From: Acidobacteriota bacterium
GTDB lineage: Bacteria; Acidobacteriota; Terriglobia; Terriglobales; Acidobacteriaceae
NCBI GenBank assembly: GCA_021780075.1
Contig: JAJXZL010000005.1
Coordinates: 186,001-250,000 of the forward strand
Direction of reading: 5' to 3'
Length of the DNA: 64,000 nt
Each line of letters begins with the position of its first letter. Within the stretch, counting starts at the first letter, position 1. A program made the translations under genes and the position numbers. This document shows, one piece after another, positions 44,672 through 52,175 of this stretch. A model generated the notes under the pieces. It was not told where the DNA came from, ran no database searches, and was given only the letters and a program-made list of their open reading frames with translations.

Positions 44672-45157
44672 TCACGACATGTGTGCCTCGGCAACTGCTG
44701 CCTCGAAAGGTCCGGAAGCCTCCCCCTCCCGGCTCGAGAATTCCTCCAAAACCTGGTAAAACTTCCGAGTCAGATTCCGAATCACCAATCGAGCGCCAAC
44801 CGGTCCGTCCCTCGGGATGAGCGCCCCGTAATGATTGATCACGGCGGCAACGGTGATTCGGTCGTTGCCCGCAACACAGACGTTAAACGGAACCAGCAGC
44901 CCACCGTCGCGATCACTCAAAATGGCTTGGCAAGCATCCGGCGGGCTCCAAACCACCAGTACGGTGTAGTCTCTCCACGGGAGGCCGAGATGTCTCCAAC
45001 TTAGCCCCACTTTACGTTCAACTGCCGGGTTCAGCCGAAACTGATAAAGAGTCTCAAAACCCTGACGCTTCAGCGCATCGGCTAGATATGGAAGTGCTAC
45101 TTGATACCCATTTGCTCTTACCGCCGAGATGGAGAAGTCTTTAACAATCGGAGTCAT
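44672..45157 (-). CDS. DUF302-like protein under a sigma-54-type promoter
   Basis: 161 residues from ATG 45157; the alternative at 45172 would leave a leader of under 10 bases from the predicted transcription start. Core features: FSISAVRANGY, ALKRQGFETLYQF, WRDYTVLVVWSPPDACQAIL and RDGGLLVPFNVCV. The layout (small alpha/beta domain plus a helical tail) resembles DUF302. A paralogue with the same core, but broken by a TAG, is at 61621-62073. Promoter and enhancer sites upstream place it in the sigma-54 set. Function unknown. Confidence 0.65.
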   Translation of the reverse strand: MTPIVKDFSISAVRANGYQVALPYLADALKRQGFETLYQFRLNPAVERKVGLSWRHLGLPWRDYTVLVVWSPPDACQAILSDRDGGLLVPFNVCVAGNDRITVAAVINHYGALIPRDGPVGARLVIRNLTRKFYQVLEEFSSREGEASGPFEAAVAEAHMS

Positions 45158-45190
45158 CGCCGTTCTCACCATCGCCCTGCCATCTTCTTA

Positions 45191-45206
45191 TGCAGCCGAA
45201 GTGCCA
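45191..45206 (-). promoter_or_regulatory. sigma-54-type promoter TGGCACTTCGGCTGCA
   Basis: Minus strand; GG and GC are 10 bases apart and the -24 element TGGCAC is perfect. Transcription would begin near 45181. Confidence 0.65.
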
Positions 45207-45301
45207 TTCCCACCACAGAGCACTGAAATCTCTAATCCATTCATTTAGTGAAGGTTCAATCTCTTCGGCGCAAAGGCTTTGTGATGAATTCCGCAAAGTT
45301 G

Positions 45302-45317
45302 TGCCTCATTTCCGGCA
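45302..45317. promoter_or_regulatory. enhancer site TGCCTCATTTCCGGCA
   Basis: A TGCC-N8-GGCA palindrome 95 bp upstream of the sigma-54-type promoter at 45191-45206. A weaker 16-mer lies one further 21-bp step upstream. Confidence 0.62.
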
Positions 45318-45441
45318 CAGCGTGGTCGAAACCAGACAGGGAGCTATTTCGGCGGAGTTTCCGCGAACTGTTTTTCCGGAGTCGATACGCGGCATCCCGC
45401 CGTTTCCGCACAATTCAGTTGAGAGTTCGGCTAAGGTGGAC

Positions 45442-48123
45442 TCACTGTTCGTTTGAGTTGGCGGGCATGGAACGGATGTAGGCGATCAGCGCTTTCATGT
45501 CCGAAGGGTTGAGGTTGGTAAGGGGCATGCCGCCTTGCTGCATGCGAATGGTGTGGTGGCGCAGCAGTTGATCGAGCGTTCCGGCGGGCAGGAGCGACGC
45601 CGTTCCAGCCAGCGGCGGGGCGGCCACTGTACCCGTGAGTCCGCCAACTCCGTGGCAGGTGCCGCAGGACATGCGTTGGAATATCTTCTGACCACGCAGA
45701 GCCAACGGGCTGAGCGGCGGGGGCGCAACCATGGCACGAGCCGGTGCTGCGGGAGTCGCTGCGACTGCAGGCTGCGTGCGAGTCATGCGCGCGGGCAGAG
45801 TGGGGGCAGAAGCCGCAGGTGCGGATTGCAAGCTATTTAGATAACTGACAAGCTGCTGCAGTTGATGCCCGTTGAGCATAACGGTGGGCATACCGCCATT
45901 GCGCATCTGGCTGGTGGGGTGATGCAGCAGATAAGGCAGCTTGTCGCCAGGGAACTTCTCTCTGATTCCGACGAGCGATGGAGCAAAGCGCGTGCCCTGC
46001 GCCATCTGTCCATGGCACGCCGCGCAACCCTGAGTGAGAAAAAGAGTGCGGCCGGGGTTGGGTGCTGTCGCCGACGAGGCAACAGGCTGAGGCGCCCGTG
46101 TCGTCGGCGCGAAAGTCGGTGCGGAAGCCGGAGCAGCCGCTGGCGTCGCGCTGCTCTCAGCCGGAGTTGCGGGAGCGCTGGTCGGCGCAGGCATCTCGGG
46201 ATAGGGCACGCTGCCGCCGGTCTCATGGACAACAGGAGACGTCTGCGCTTGTTGCGAGGGAGCGTGCAGGCTACGCAAGAAGGCGATCAGATTCGTGCGC
46301 TCCGCTGACGTTCCTGTGAAGGGCGGCATGCCCCCGGTCTTCATTTTCGCGGTCGGGTTTGCAAGGACCTGGTCCAGTTGCGCGTCGGAGAGGTGTGCGA
46401 TGAGCGGAGCGATCGCCGGAGCAATGCGGCCCTTGCCGGATGGACCATGGCAGCCCGAGCACGCGTGGCTCTGGAAAAGCAGCGCGCCATCCGCTATCGC
46501 AGAGGAGTTCTGCACGGGTGCGCCGGGCTGCGGCTGCATCGGCGCCGCAGTGTTGACAGTTGCCCCCGGCGCAGTCTCCGTGCTTGCCGTTGTGGGCGCC
46601 AGTGTTTGGCCCGATGAGGGCTGGACATTGGCTTCGCTCGTTCCGATCACCGCCAGGTAGGCCAGTAGCGCCTTCATATTGTCAGGCGAAATGTCCACCG
46701 CAGGCATGTGACCGGCGCGCATAGCGGGGGTCGGATTATGCAGCATTGCGATCAGCTGCGGCTCAGGAAACTGCGTTGTGATGCCCTTCAAACTGGGCGC
46801 GATGGTAGTGCCCAGGCCAACGTCGCCGTGGCAGCCCGAGCAGCCGTGAGCCTGGAAGATACCCCGGCCCTGGGCAACGATCGGATTGACGGGGCCGCTG
46901 GGAAGGGCAAGCGGACCGGTTCCTCCTGGCGATTCCTGATAAGGCTCGAAGGGCGCCTTGGTATAGGCAGCCTCCTGGCGGGCCTGCAAGGCGAGCTGTG
47001 CTGCGATGGTGGGATCGTGCTGGTCGTCGTAGTGGCTGCGGAAGCCCAGGAAGATGGTGCCGCAGAGAACAATGGCAACCGCCAGCACCGGAATGGGACG
47101 CCGCCAGGGACGGCGCTCCAGCTTGCGGTCGAGGAAGGGCAGCAGGAACAGGAGCAGCGCGAGCACCCCGGGTGTGACCACGACGGCGAAAACGACCTTG
47201 GGGCCTTCCCAGAACTTGAGCCATTCGAAAAAGGGCAGGTAGTACCACTCCGGCCGGGGCAGGAAGTGGGTATCGGCGGGATTGGCGATAGGTCCGAGGC
47301 CAACCGGGTGGAAATAGGCCAGGAAGACAAGGCCCACCATTAGCAGCCACGCGAATCCCAGGTCCATAAGAACCTGGCGCGGATAGAAACTCTCCGGCGG
47401 GAGCTTCGGCTCGATGGGATCTTCGAGGATCGGTCCTGCGGCACCCGCCTTTCGGAACAGGAAGATGTGGATGGCGATGAACGCGAAGATCAGCCCAGGA
47501 ATGATAAAGACGTGCGCGACGTAAAAGCGGGAGAGGGTGAGGGTGCCGATCGTGTCGCCGCCGCGCAGCAGACGCGTGAGCCATTCACCGATGATCGGCA
47601 CCTGGCCTACGATGTTGGTGCCTACCGCAGTGGCGAAGTAGGCCTTCTGATCCCAAGGCAGCAGGTAGCCGGTGAAGCCCATGCCCAGCACCAGCAGCGA
47701 GAGCGCGGCTCCGCAGATCCAGAGCAGCTCGCGCCGGCCCTTGAACGAGCCATAGAGAAAAGTCTGCAAGAAGTGCAGGACCAGCACGATGATCATCGCG
47801 CTCGCCCCGTAGTAGTGAAGGCTGCGCAGAAATGCGCCCGCGGCAACCATCTTGGTGATGTAGGCGACGCTGGTGTGGGCTGTCTCGGCCGAAGGCACGT
47901 AGTAGATCATCAGGCAGAGGCCGGTGATGATCTGCGAGATGAAGATGAACAGCAAGCCGGAGCCGAAAACGTAGGCAAAGCGCGCGCCGCCGGGAATAGG
48001 CTCGTCGAGCGATTCCTTCATCAGCCTGTCTACGCCGGCGCGCCGGTCCATCCAGTGAAAGATCCGCTTGCCAAGGCTCCCGCCGGCTGAGTCTGCGGAG
48101 ATATTCTTTTGCTCTGATTGCAC
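45442..48123 (-). CDS. cytochrome b fused to four cytochrome c domains
   Basis: 893 residues. Residues 1-370 are a complete cytochrome b of the bc/b6f type, with about eight helices, paired histidines on helices 2 and 4 (LRSLHYYGAS with VLVLHFLQT, and FYVAHVF with AIHIFLF) and the quinol-oxidation motif RPEWYY (P291-Y294). Then follow four class I cytochrome c domains with haem motifs CSGCH (428-432), CSGCH (555-559), CAACH (700-704) and CGTCH (820-824), each followed by a GHMP or GGMP methionine ligand motif and joined by long Ala/Pro/Thr linkers. Together with the Rieske protein encoded 19 bases upstream this makes a bc complex whose cytochrome c1 role is taken by a tetrahaem chain. It belongs to the porin-cytochrome operon. 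Confidence 0.92.
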   Translation of the reverse strand: MQSEQKNISADSAGGSLGKRIFHWMDRRAGVDRLMKESLDEPIPGGARFAYVFGSGLLFIFISQIITGLCLMIYYVPSAETAHTSVAYITKMVAAGAFLRSLHYYGASAMIIVLVLHFLQTFLYGSFKGRRELLWICGAALSLLVLGMGFTGYLLPWDQKAYFATAVGTNIVGQVPIIGEWLTRLLRGGDTIGTLTLSRFYVAHVFIIPGLIFAFIAIHIFLFRKAGAAGPILEDPIEPKLPPESFYPRQVLMDLGFAWLLMVGLVFLAYFHPVGLGPIANPADTHFLPRPEWYYLPFFEWLKFWEGPKVVFAVVVTPGVLALLLFLLPFLDRKLERRPWRRPIPVLAVAIVLCGTIFLGFRSHYDDQHDPTIAAQLALQARQEAAYTKAPFEPYQESPGGTGPLALPSGPVNPIVAQGRGIFQAHGCSGCHGDVGLGTTIAPSLKGITTQFPEPQLIAMLHNPTPAMRAGHMPAVDISPDNMKALLAYLAVIGTSEANVQPSSGQTLAPTTASTETAPGATVNTAAPMQPQPGAPVQNSSAIADGALLFQSHACSGCHGPSGKGRIAPAIAPLIAHLSDAQLDQVLANPTAKMKTGGMPPFTGTSAERTNLIAFLRSLHAPSQQAQTSPVVHETGGSVPYPEMPAPTSAPATPAESSATPAAAPASAPTFAPTTRAPQPVASSATAPNPGRTLFLTQGCAACHGQMAQGTRFAPSLVGIREKFPGDKLPYLLHHPTSQMRNGGMPTVMLNGHQLQQLVSYLNSLQSAPAASAPTLPARMTRTQPAVAATPAAPARAMVAPPPLSPLALRGQKIFQRMSCGTCHGVGGLTGTVAAPPLAGTASLLPAGTLDQLLRHHTIRMQQGGMPLTNLNPSDMKALIAYIRSMPANSNEQ

Positions 48124-48142
48124 AGCATCCCCCTCGACGCGG

Positions 48143-48700
48143 TTAGCTCAACTGTTCCTTGTTCGGCACATTCGAGCGGAAGAACTCAAAGTGGACCTGC
48201 AGCTTGCCGTCCTGCACGCGTGTGGGCAGCGTGTCCATGCCGCGCGGCGGTGGGCCGGAGATATGCTTGCCGTTGGGTGCAAAGCGCCCGCCGTGGCAGG
48301 GGCAAACAAACTCGTTTTGCGCTGGTTGCCAAGAGACGCTGCATCCCAGGTGCGGGCAGATTGCGGAAAGCACTTCGAACTGATCGTCGGCAAGGCGGTT
48401 CACGTAGACGGACTGGGCGGAGACGACCTCGCGCCAGCCGTCGCGCTGCGCAAAGGTGATGGTCTTGCGAACCGGGGAAGTGGAACCGGAAAAGTCTTCT
48501 ATCTTACCTACGTCGGACCAGTCATTTCCTGAGATCTTTGCATAGAGAGGGTAAAGAATGTAGCGGAGTACCGGCACGGCCAGAAAGGCGCCCATTCCTG
48601 CCGTGCCGATCGCCAACAGTGCGCCGAAAAAAGAGCGCCGGTTGATGACAATGACTTCTTTATTACCCTCAAGACTGATGGGGTAACTTTCTTGTTCCAC
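48143..48700 (-). CDS. Rieske iron-sulfur subunit of a bc-type complex
   Basis: 185 residues: N-terminal RRSFFGALLAIGTAGMGAFL (signal-anchor, with an RR pair), a linker, and the Rieske fold with cluster ligands in ICPHLGCSV and FVCPCHGGRF (two Cys, two His) plus the GPPPRGMDTL proline loop. It passes electrons from quinol at the PEWY site of the next gene product to cytochrome c. Operon order: porin-cytochrome, Rieske, cytochrome b-c4, with gaps of 9 and 19 bases. Confidence 0.94.
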   Translation of the reverse strand: MEQESYPISLEGNKEVIVINRRSFFGALLAIGTAGMGAFLAVPVLRYILYPLYAKISGNDWSDVGKIEDFSGSTSPVRKTITFAQRDGWREVVSAQSVYVNRLADDQFEVLSAICPHLGCSVSWQPAQNEFVCPCHGGRFAPNGKHISGPPPRGMDTLPTRVQDGKLQVHFEFFRSNVPNKEQLS

Positions 48701-48709
48701 AGTCCCCTC

Positions 48710-50029
48710 CTAGAAGATGAGCCACAGGCTCATGTAAGCCGTGTTGTTGTCGGAAGCATTTCGCATCGCGCCGTCATAGTTCGTCGCCGCGCCATTGAAC
48801 TTGAAGTAGCCGGTATAGTTGAAATTGATGTCGATGTTCTGCACGGGCCAGAAGGCGACTTGCCCGATGTAGCCACTTGTATCCGGATTGTCATTGTTGC
48901 TGCCGGTGAGCGGGGCGGGCGCATAGAGCTTAGGATCGCTGTTGCCGGTGGTGGAGAAGAGTGCACCGGTGGCACTGTAGCGGTCTCGCCAGTGATAGGT
49001 GCTGTCGATTTTAAGGGTGTTCAGGTGGTGATCCTTGAACGCCGCCCCGCCCGCCAGGTAAGTGGCTGCCAAATTGGATTTCTCGTGCATCCAGGCACCA
49101 TGCACATCGAGTAAGTTCGGGCCAAAAGGCCGCTCATACTGGAAGTCGAAAGAGGGATCGACATAGCGGTCTTCCGGCCCTGAGATTGCATTGGGAAAGC
49201 TGTTGAGATAGATGCCGTAGGTGCCAACCTCGAGATAGTTGGCGCCCCAGCTCTGCTGCCATGCAACCCGCCAGTAAGGTGCTACACCGCTGATATTGTA
49301 GGATTGCCCCACGCCGGTGGTGGGTGACGGCGTTCCGCCATGCGCCGAACGATACAGAGAAACGTCTCCATATAAATGATTATTCCAAAGTGCGTAGCCA
49401 CCCACACCCGCCACATCCTGCGCGAGGACTCCGTCAATGACCGTCGAGGCCAGTGGGCTTACGCCAGAGTCTGTCTGGATCCAGGGGAAGCCCTCAGCGG
49501 GCGTGCTGTTCCACACGTCTTCTAGAGTCGGGGAATTGTCAATGTTGATCCCGTATTCGAAGTCCTTGCCGCGAAGTTTGGTTTGATTGGCGTAGCGCAG
49601 GTCAACCATATCCATCCCGAAGTGGTCGTCGGAGTGGGTATAAGTGAGTTGAGCCAGACCGCCGAAGTGAGACGCGAATCCGCCAGCCAAATAGAAGCTC
49701 AACATCTGGGGGAGGCCCACCGAGTTGTTCTGGGTCGCTGGCTGCTTGGATTGATTTGCGGTGTTTGACAATAGGAGCATGACGGAAACGGGGATGTACT
49801 TCGAGAGGAGCAGATCCTTGGCATTGCCCACCTTTTCCTTCTTGGTCATGTCGGTGAGCACATAACCGCGCAACTTGAAGTTGCGCCCGAAGGCGGTTAA
49901 CTCAGGCGGGTTGCTATGACATACGTTGCAGGAGAGCCCGGTCTGACGGGCAAAACTTGGCACAGCATTGGCATAGCGGACACTCAGAACGAAACAGGAC
50001 AAGACGGAGATTCGCAGGAGCTTTTGCAT
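48710..50029 (-). CDS. Cyc2-like outer-membrane porin-cytochrome
   Basis: 439 residues from ATG 50029 (AGAGGGTGAG upstream). A signal peptide (about 1-22) is followed by AVPSFARQTGLSCNVCH, with one haem at C34/C37/H38, then PPELTAFGRNFKLRGY; this N-terminal block is the signature of Cyc2-type monohaem porin-cytochromes, which oxidise iron(II) at the cell surface. The remaining 380 residues form a barrel ending YMSLWLIF. It is the first gene before a Rieske/cytochrome b-c4 pair, so electrons could flow from outside the cell to a bc complex or the reverse. Whether iron is the substrate is not shown by sequence. Confidence 0.82.
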   Translation of the reverse strand: MQKLLRISVLSCFVLSVRYANAVPSFARQTGLSCNVCHSNPPELTAFGRNFKLRGYVLTDMTKKEKVGNAKDLLLSKYIPVSVMLLLSNTANQSKQPATQNNSVGLPQMLSFYLAGGFASHFGGLAQLTYTHSDDHFGMDMVDLRYANQTKLRGKDFEYGINIDNSPTLEDVWNSTPAEGFPWIQTDSGVSPLASTVIDGVLAQDVAGVGGYALWNNHLYGDVSLYRSAHGGTPSPTTGVGQSYNISGVAPYWRVAWQQSWGANYLEVGTYGIYLNSFPNAISGPEDRYVDPSFDFQYERPFGPNLLDVHGAWMHEKSNLAATYLAGGAAFKDHHLNTLKIDSTYHWRDRYSATGALFSTTGNSDPKLYAPAPLTGSNNDNPDTSGYIGQVAFWPVQNIDINFNYTGYFKFNGAATNYDGAMRNASDNNTAYMSLWLIF

Positions 50030-50134
50030 GCTCACCCTCTTCTGCCGATCAGTCCGCCGATGCGGCCGGATCGCGGAATGTACTTTTGTGATGCCGTGGA
50101 AGATTGAACAACACTCACCACGGTTCATTGGAAT

Positions 50135-50150
50135 TGCATGTGGCGTGCCA
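50135..50150 (-). promoter_or_regulatory. sigma-54-type promoter TGGCACGCCACATGCA
   Basis: Minus strand; one mismatch from TGGCACG-N4-TTGCA, GG and GC 10 bases apart. Transcription would start near 50124, about 95 bases before the Cyc2-like gene. Confidence 0.7.
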
Positions 50151-50233
50151 AAGGATCACTGGATGTACAGATTTGTAAGATCGCGAAGATCAACACCATA
50201 GGGGCCTTTCAGAGCAAAGTGTCGGAATTTATT

Positions 50234-50270
50234 CGCCCTATATCAGGCACCTTCTGCCGCATTTCGGGCA
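50234..50270. promoter_or_regulatory. paired enhancer sites before the Cyc2-like operon
   Basis: CGCCCTATATCAGGCA (50234-50249) and TGCCGCATTTCGGGCA (50255-50270), 21 bp apart, 84-120 bp upstream of the sigma-54-type promoter. Confidence 0.65.
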
Positions 50271-50619
50271 GGTTCCCGCAATGGCTCCACGGGTTCGGCA
50301 CGTATAAATCACGCCCTTTCTGCATGCGTGCGACTGCTTGGAGGTTCCAGGAGACCGTCACACAGCTTGTTCACGGAAAATGCCAACAAGGGCACGCGCG
50401 AATTGAATGCACGCTGGGTCAAATTGCGCACTGCTAGAGTTTGTACTTCGCAACACACCTGGAGTCTTACGGCATCCGTGAGGGGCTGACAGGCGGGAGA
50501 TTCATGTCCCTTCTCAATCGCCCGATGCGGGATCACGCATGAGAGCTAAAGCTCGTGCGCACCCAGGTGGCTGCACCACGTTTCTGCCCCTTGGCAATCC
50601 TTCCTTACCGCGCAAAGAC
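50271..50619. other. 349-base region without a supported gene
   Basis: Between the enhancer sites of the Cyc2-like operon and the 3' end of the next minus-strand gene. No domain-bearing frame, RNA or repeat was recognised. Confidence 0.4.
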
Positions 50620-51048
50620 CTAAAGCAGTACGGCAGATTGCGCTTCGTTCACCCGCTTCAGCGTATGTTCAAGAAGCGGACGATCTTCAAACGGGGCGCT
50701 CAGGAGCAATTCCTTCAGCTTGAACGCCGCTTGGCCAAGAAGTATCTCAGCGTTTTTCAGCTTCTTTGCGGACTTTGCGTGGACTGGATCGATACGTGAA
50801 ACGTAGCCTTGTATAGATCGAAGCATCGTTAACGCCTGCTCGTCTGCGCCTCCCTGCATCCGGATAAGAACCACGTTGGTCGAGGCGTCAATGAGTTCCG
50901 CGTACAAGAGACACCGTTCTCCGCGTGAGGCCTGAGCTGCGCGGGCTTCGAGATAAGTAAGCTGCCGCGCATCCGGAATCTTCCTGGCTGCGAAGGCCAA
51001 CGAGCCGGCTAGGAGCGCGGCGACGGCCATTGTCCAGGCGAAGCGCAT
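50620..51048 (-). CDS. small exported hypothetical protein, helical
   Basis: 142 residues with a signal peptide (about 1-20), then helical, Ala/Leu/Lys-rich sequence (LTYLEARAAQASRGERCLLYAELID and AKSAKKLKNAEILLGQAAFKLKELL, written in part). No family is recognised. It may be structurally similar to the other helical exported proteins at 58961, 62141 and 63146. No sigma-54-type site was found before it. Confidence 0.6.
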   Translation of the reverse strand: MRFAWTMAVAALLAGSLAFAARKIPDARQLTYLEARAAQASRGERCLLYAELIDASTNVVLIRMQGGADEQALTMLRSIQGYVSRIDPVHAKSAKKLKNAEILLGQAAFKLKELLLSAPFEDRPLLEHTLKRVNEAQSAVLL

Positions 51049-51253
51049 ATTCTACCCTTTCGAGAGCGTTTCCAAGGAACCAGCACCCGCCTGGCTCATC
51101 CGAGGGCGCACTGCCCGGGTTGCAGTTGCTCAGGGGTTGTGGTCCCTGGAAACGCCTTGGGCACCGCGGCGCATCCTGTACCCGCGCCCACTGCGAGTTC
51201 TCAACGGAGAATTCCATGTCTGAGACTGAGAAATTCGCAGGAACCGACCATCT

Positions 51254-51493
51254 TCATTTCCTCCACCACAGAACGACGGCCGCTCCAGCCGGGAGCCAGA
51301 AAAATAGAAAGGAGAGCATAAGGGCCCACAGGGAGCCGCGAACAAGAGCCAGCGGATCTTCTTTTGTGAGCAGGGACATTTGTCGGATCGGCACGACTTT
51401 CGCAACGCCTCGATGCCAGCGGCCGGCGCTGTCATAGCCCCACCCGCACAGGACTTGCTCAATGGCTCCGATCGACCTCGCGTATTCGGGCAT
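51254..51493 (-). CDS. small single-pass membrane protein under a perfect sigma-54-type promoter
   Basis: 79 residues from ATG 51493, chosen because the predicted transcription start (about 51508) excludes the upstream ATGs and AGAGGTG sits 6 bases before it. N-terminus MPEYARSIGAIEQVLCGWGYDSAGRWHRG, given here in two parts: MPEYARSIGAIEQVL and CGWGYDSAGRWHRG; then a C-terminal helix ALMLSFLFFWLPAGAAVVL ending WWRK. The WGYD-x-AG motif and C-terminal helix recur in the protein at 59762. Unknown family. Confidence 0.62.
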   Translation of the reverse strand: MPEYARSIGAIEQVLCGWGYDSAGRWHRGVAKVVPIRQMSLLTKEDPLALVRGSLWALMLSFLFFWLPAGAAVVLWWRK

Positions 51494-51518
51494 CGGGTTC
51501 ACCTCTGCCATCTTCACA

Positions 51519-51534
51519 AGCAAGAGGCGTGCCA
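51519..51534 (-). promoter_or_regulatory. perfect sigma-54-type promoter TGGCACGCCTCTTGCT
   Basis: Complete match to TGGCACG-N4-TTGCT on the minus strand, leading into the small membrane protein gene. Confidence 0.8.
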
Positions 51535-51621
51535 AATGCCTTATGGCCCGTCCGAATCGACATTCCTTGGAGAAACCCTGGATTGGCGGGCCTCTGAGGA
51601 ACCGAAGCAAACCCCTTGAAG

Positions 51622-51658
51622 TGCCTCAAATCCGGCACCTGATGACGCATTGCGAGCA
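51622..51658. promoter_or_regulatory. paired enhancer sites between two divergent sigma-54-type promoters
   Basis: TGCCTCAAATCCGGCA (51622-51637) and the weaker TGACGCATTGCGAGCA (51643-51658), 21 bp apart. They lie 88 bp from the minus-strand promoter and 74 bp from the plus-strand one. Confidence 0.65.
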
Positions 51659-51671
51659 GAATTCTTCGCCC

Positions 51672-51700
51672 AACCCTCACGGCGTCTCCGGAGGGTTTTT
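51672..51700 (+). terminator. Rho-independent terminator-like hairpin
   Basis: AACCCTC and GAGGGTT enclose 12 bases and run into a T-tract on the plus strand. No plus-strand gene is recognised before it, so its purpose is unclear; it may insulate the enhancer from the plus-strand promoter. Confidence 0.5.
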
Positions 51701-51731
51701 CACGCTCGCTTTTCGTTTGCGATCTGTCTTG

Positions 51732-51747
51732 TGGCAGGTTCTTCGCA
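51732..51747 (+). promoter_or_regulatory. sigma-54-type promoter TGGCAGGTTCTTCGCA, no gene assigned
   Basis: GG-N10-GC spacing on the plus strand with a good -24 element (TGGCAG), 74 bp downstream of the enhancer pair. Transcription would start near 51758 into a region with no recognised gene. Confidence 0.45.
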
Positions 51748-52175
51748 CTGCCTTAGCTTTGACTGCGTGGAATTCCTATCCTGGTGATTGGGCAGGAGCA
51801 AAAGCCTGTGCACCACATGAACCTGAGCTTGGGCGGTGGCACAGCGGCCTGATCGGCTTTTCAACGAAGTATTCACCGCTTATGCTGATGCCCGGTTATG
51901 CTTCCAACAGTTCCATCATCAATAACTCAGAGGGCTCGATCTTGGCGACGGACTCAACATGCCTTCGCCTTGGAAGCCCGCTAAGCTCTTTGTGGAAGCT
52001 CGATTCGTCAGGGATTCATGAGCAACCTGAACACGGCTATTGTTCTTCTTACCGTCGGGGTCCGCTGGTCGAAGATGAGCAGCAGGGCAGGGCTTAGTCG
52101 AGCCGGCGAGATGCGAGAGAACGGGATTGCTCAAAGCCCTTATCTCATGACCGCGATTGCTCTGCCCTCAGGAAC
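51748..52175. other. 428-base region downstream of a plus-strand sigma-54-type promoter
   Basis: Several overlapping frames are open on both strands; none has a domain or a clear ribosome-binding site. If the promoter at 51732 is real, this stretch may encode a small protein or a regulatory RNA, or act as antisense to the 3' end of the NtrC-type gene. Confidence 0.35.

Noticed and set aside
51462-52097. A plus-strand frame of about 211 codons.
   Set aside because: No domain, no ribosome-binding site, odd composition, and it spans a terminator-like hairpin and enhancer sites.
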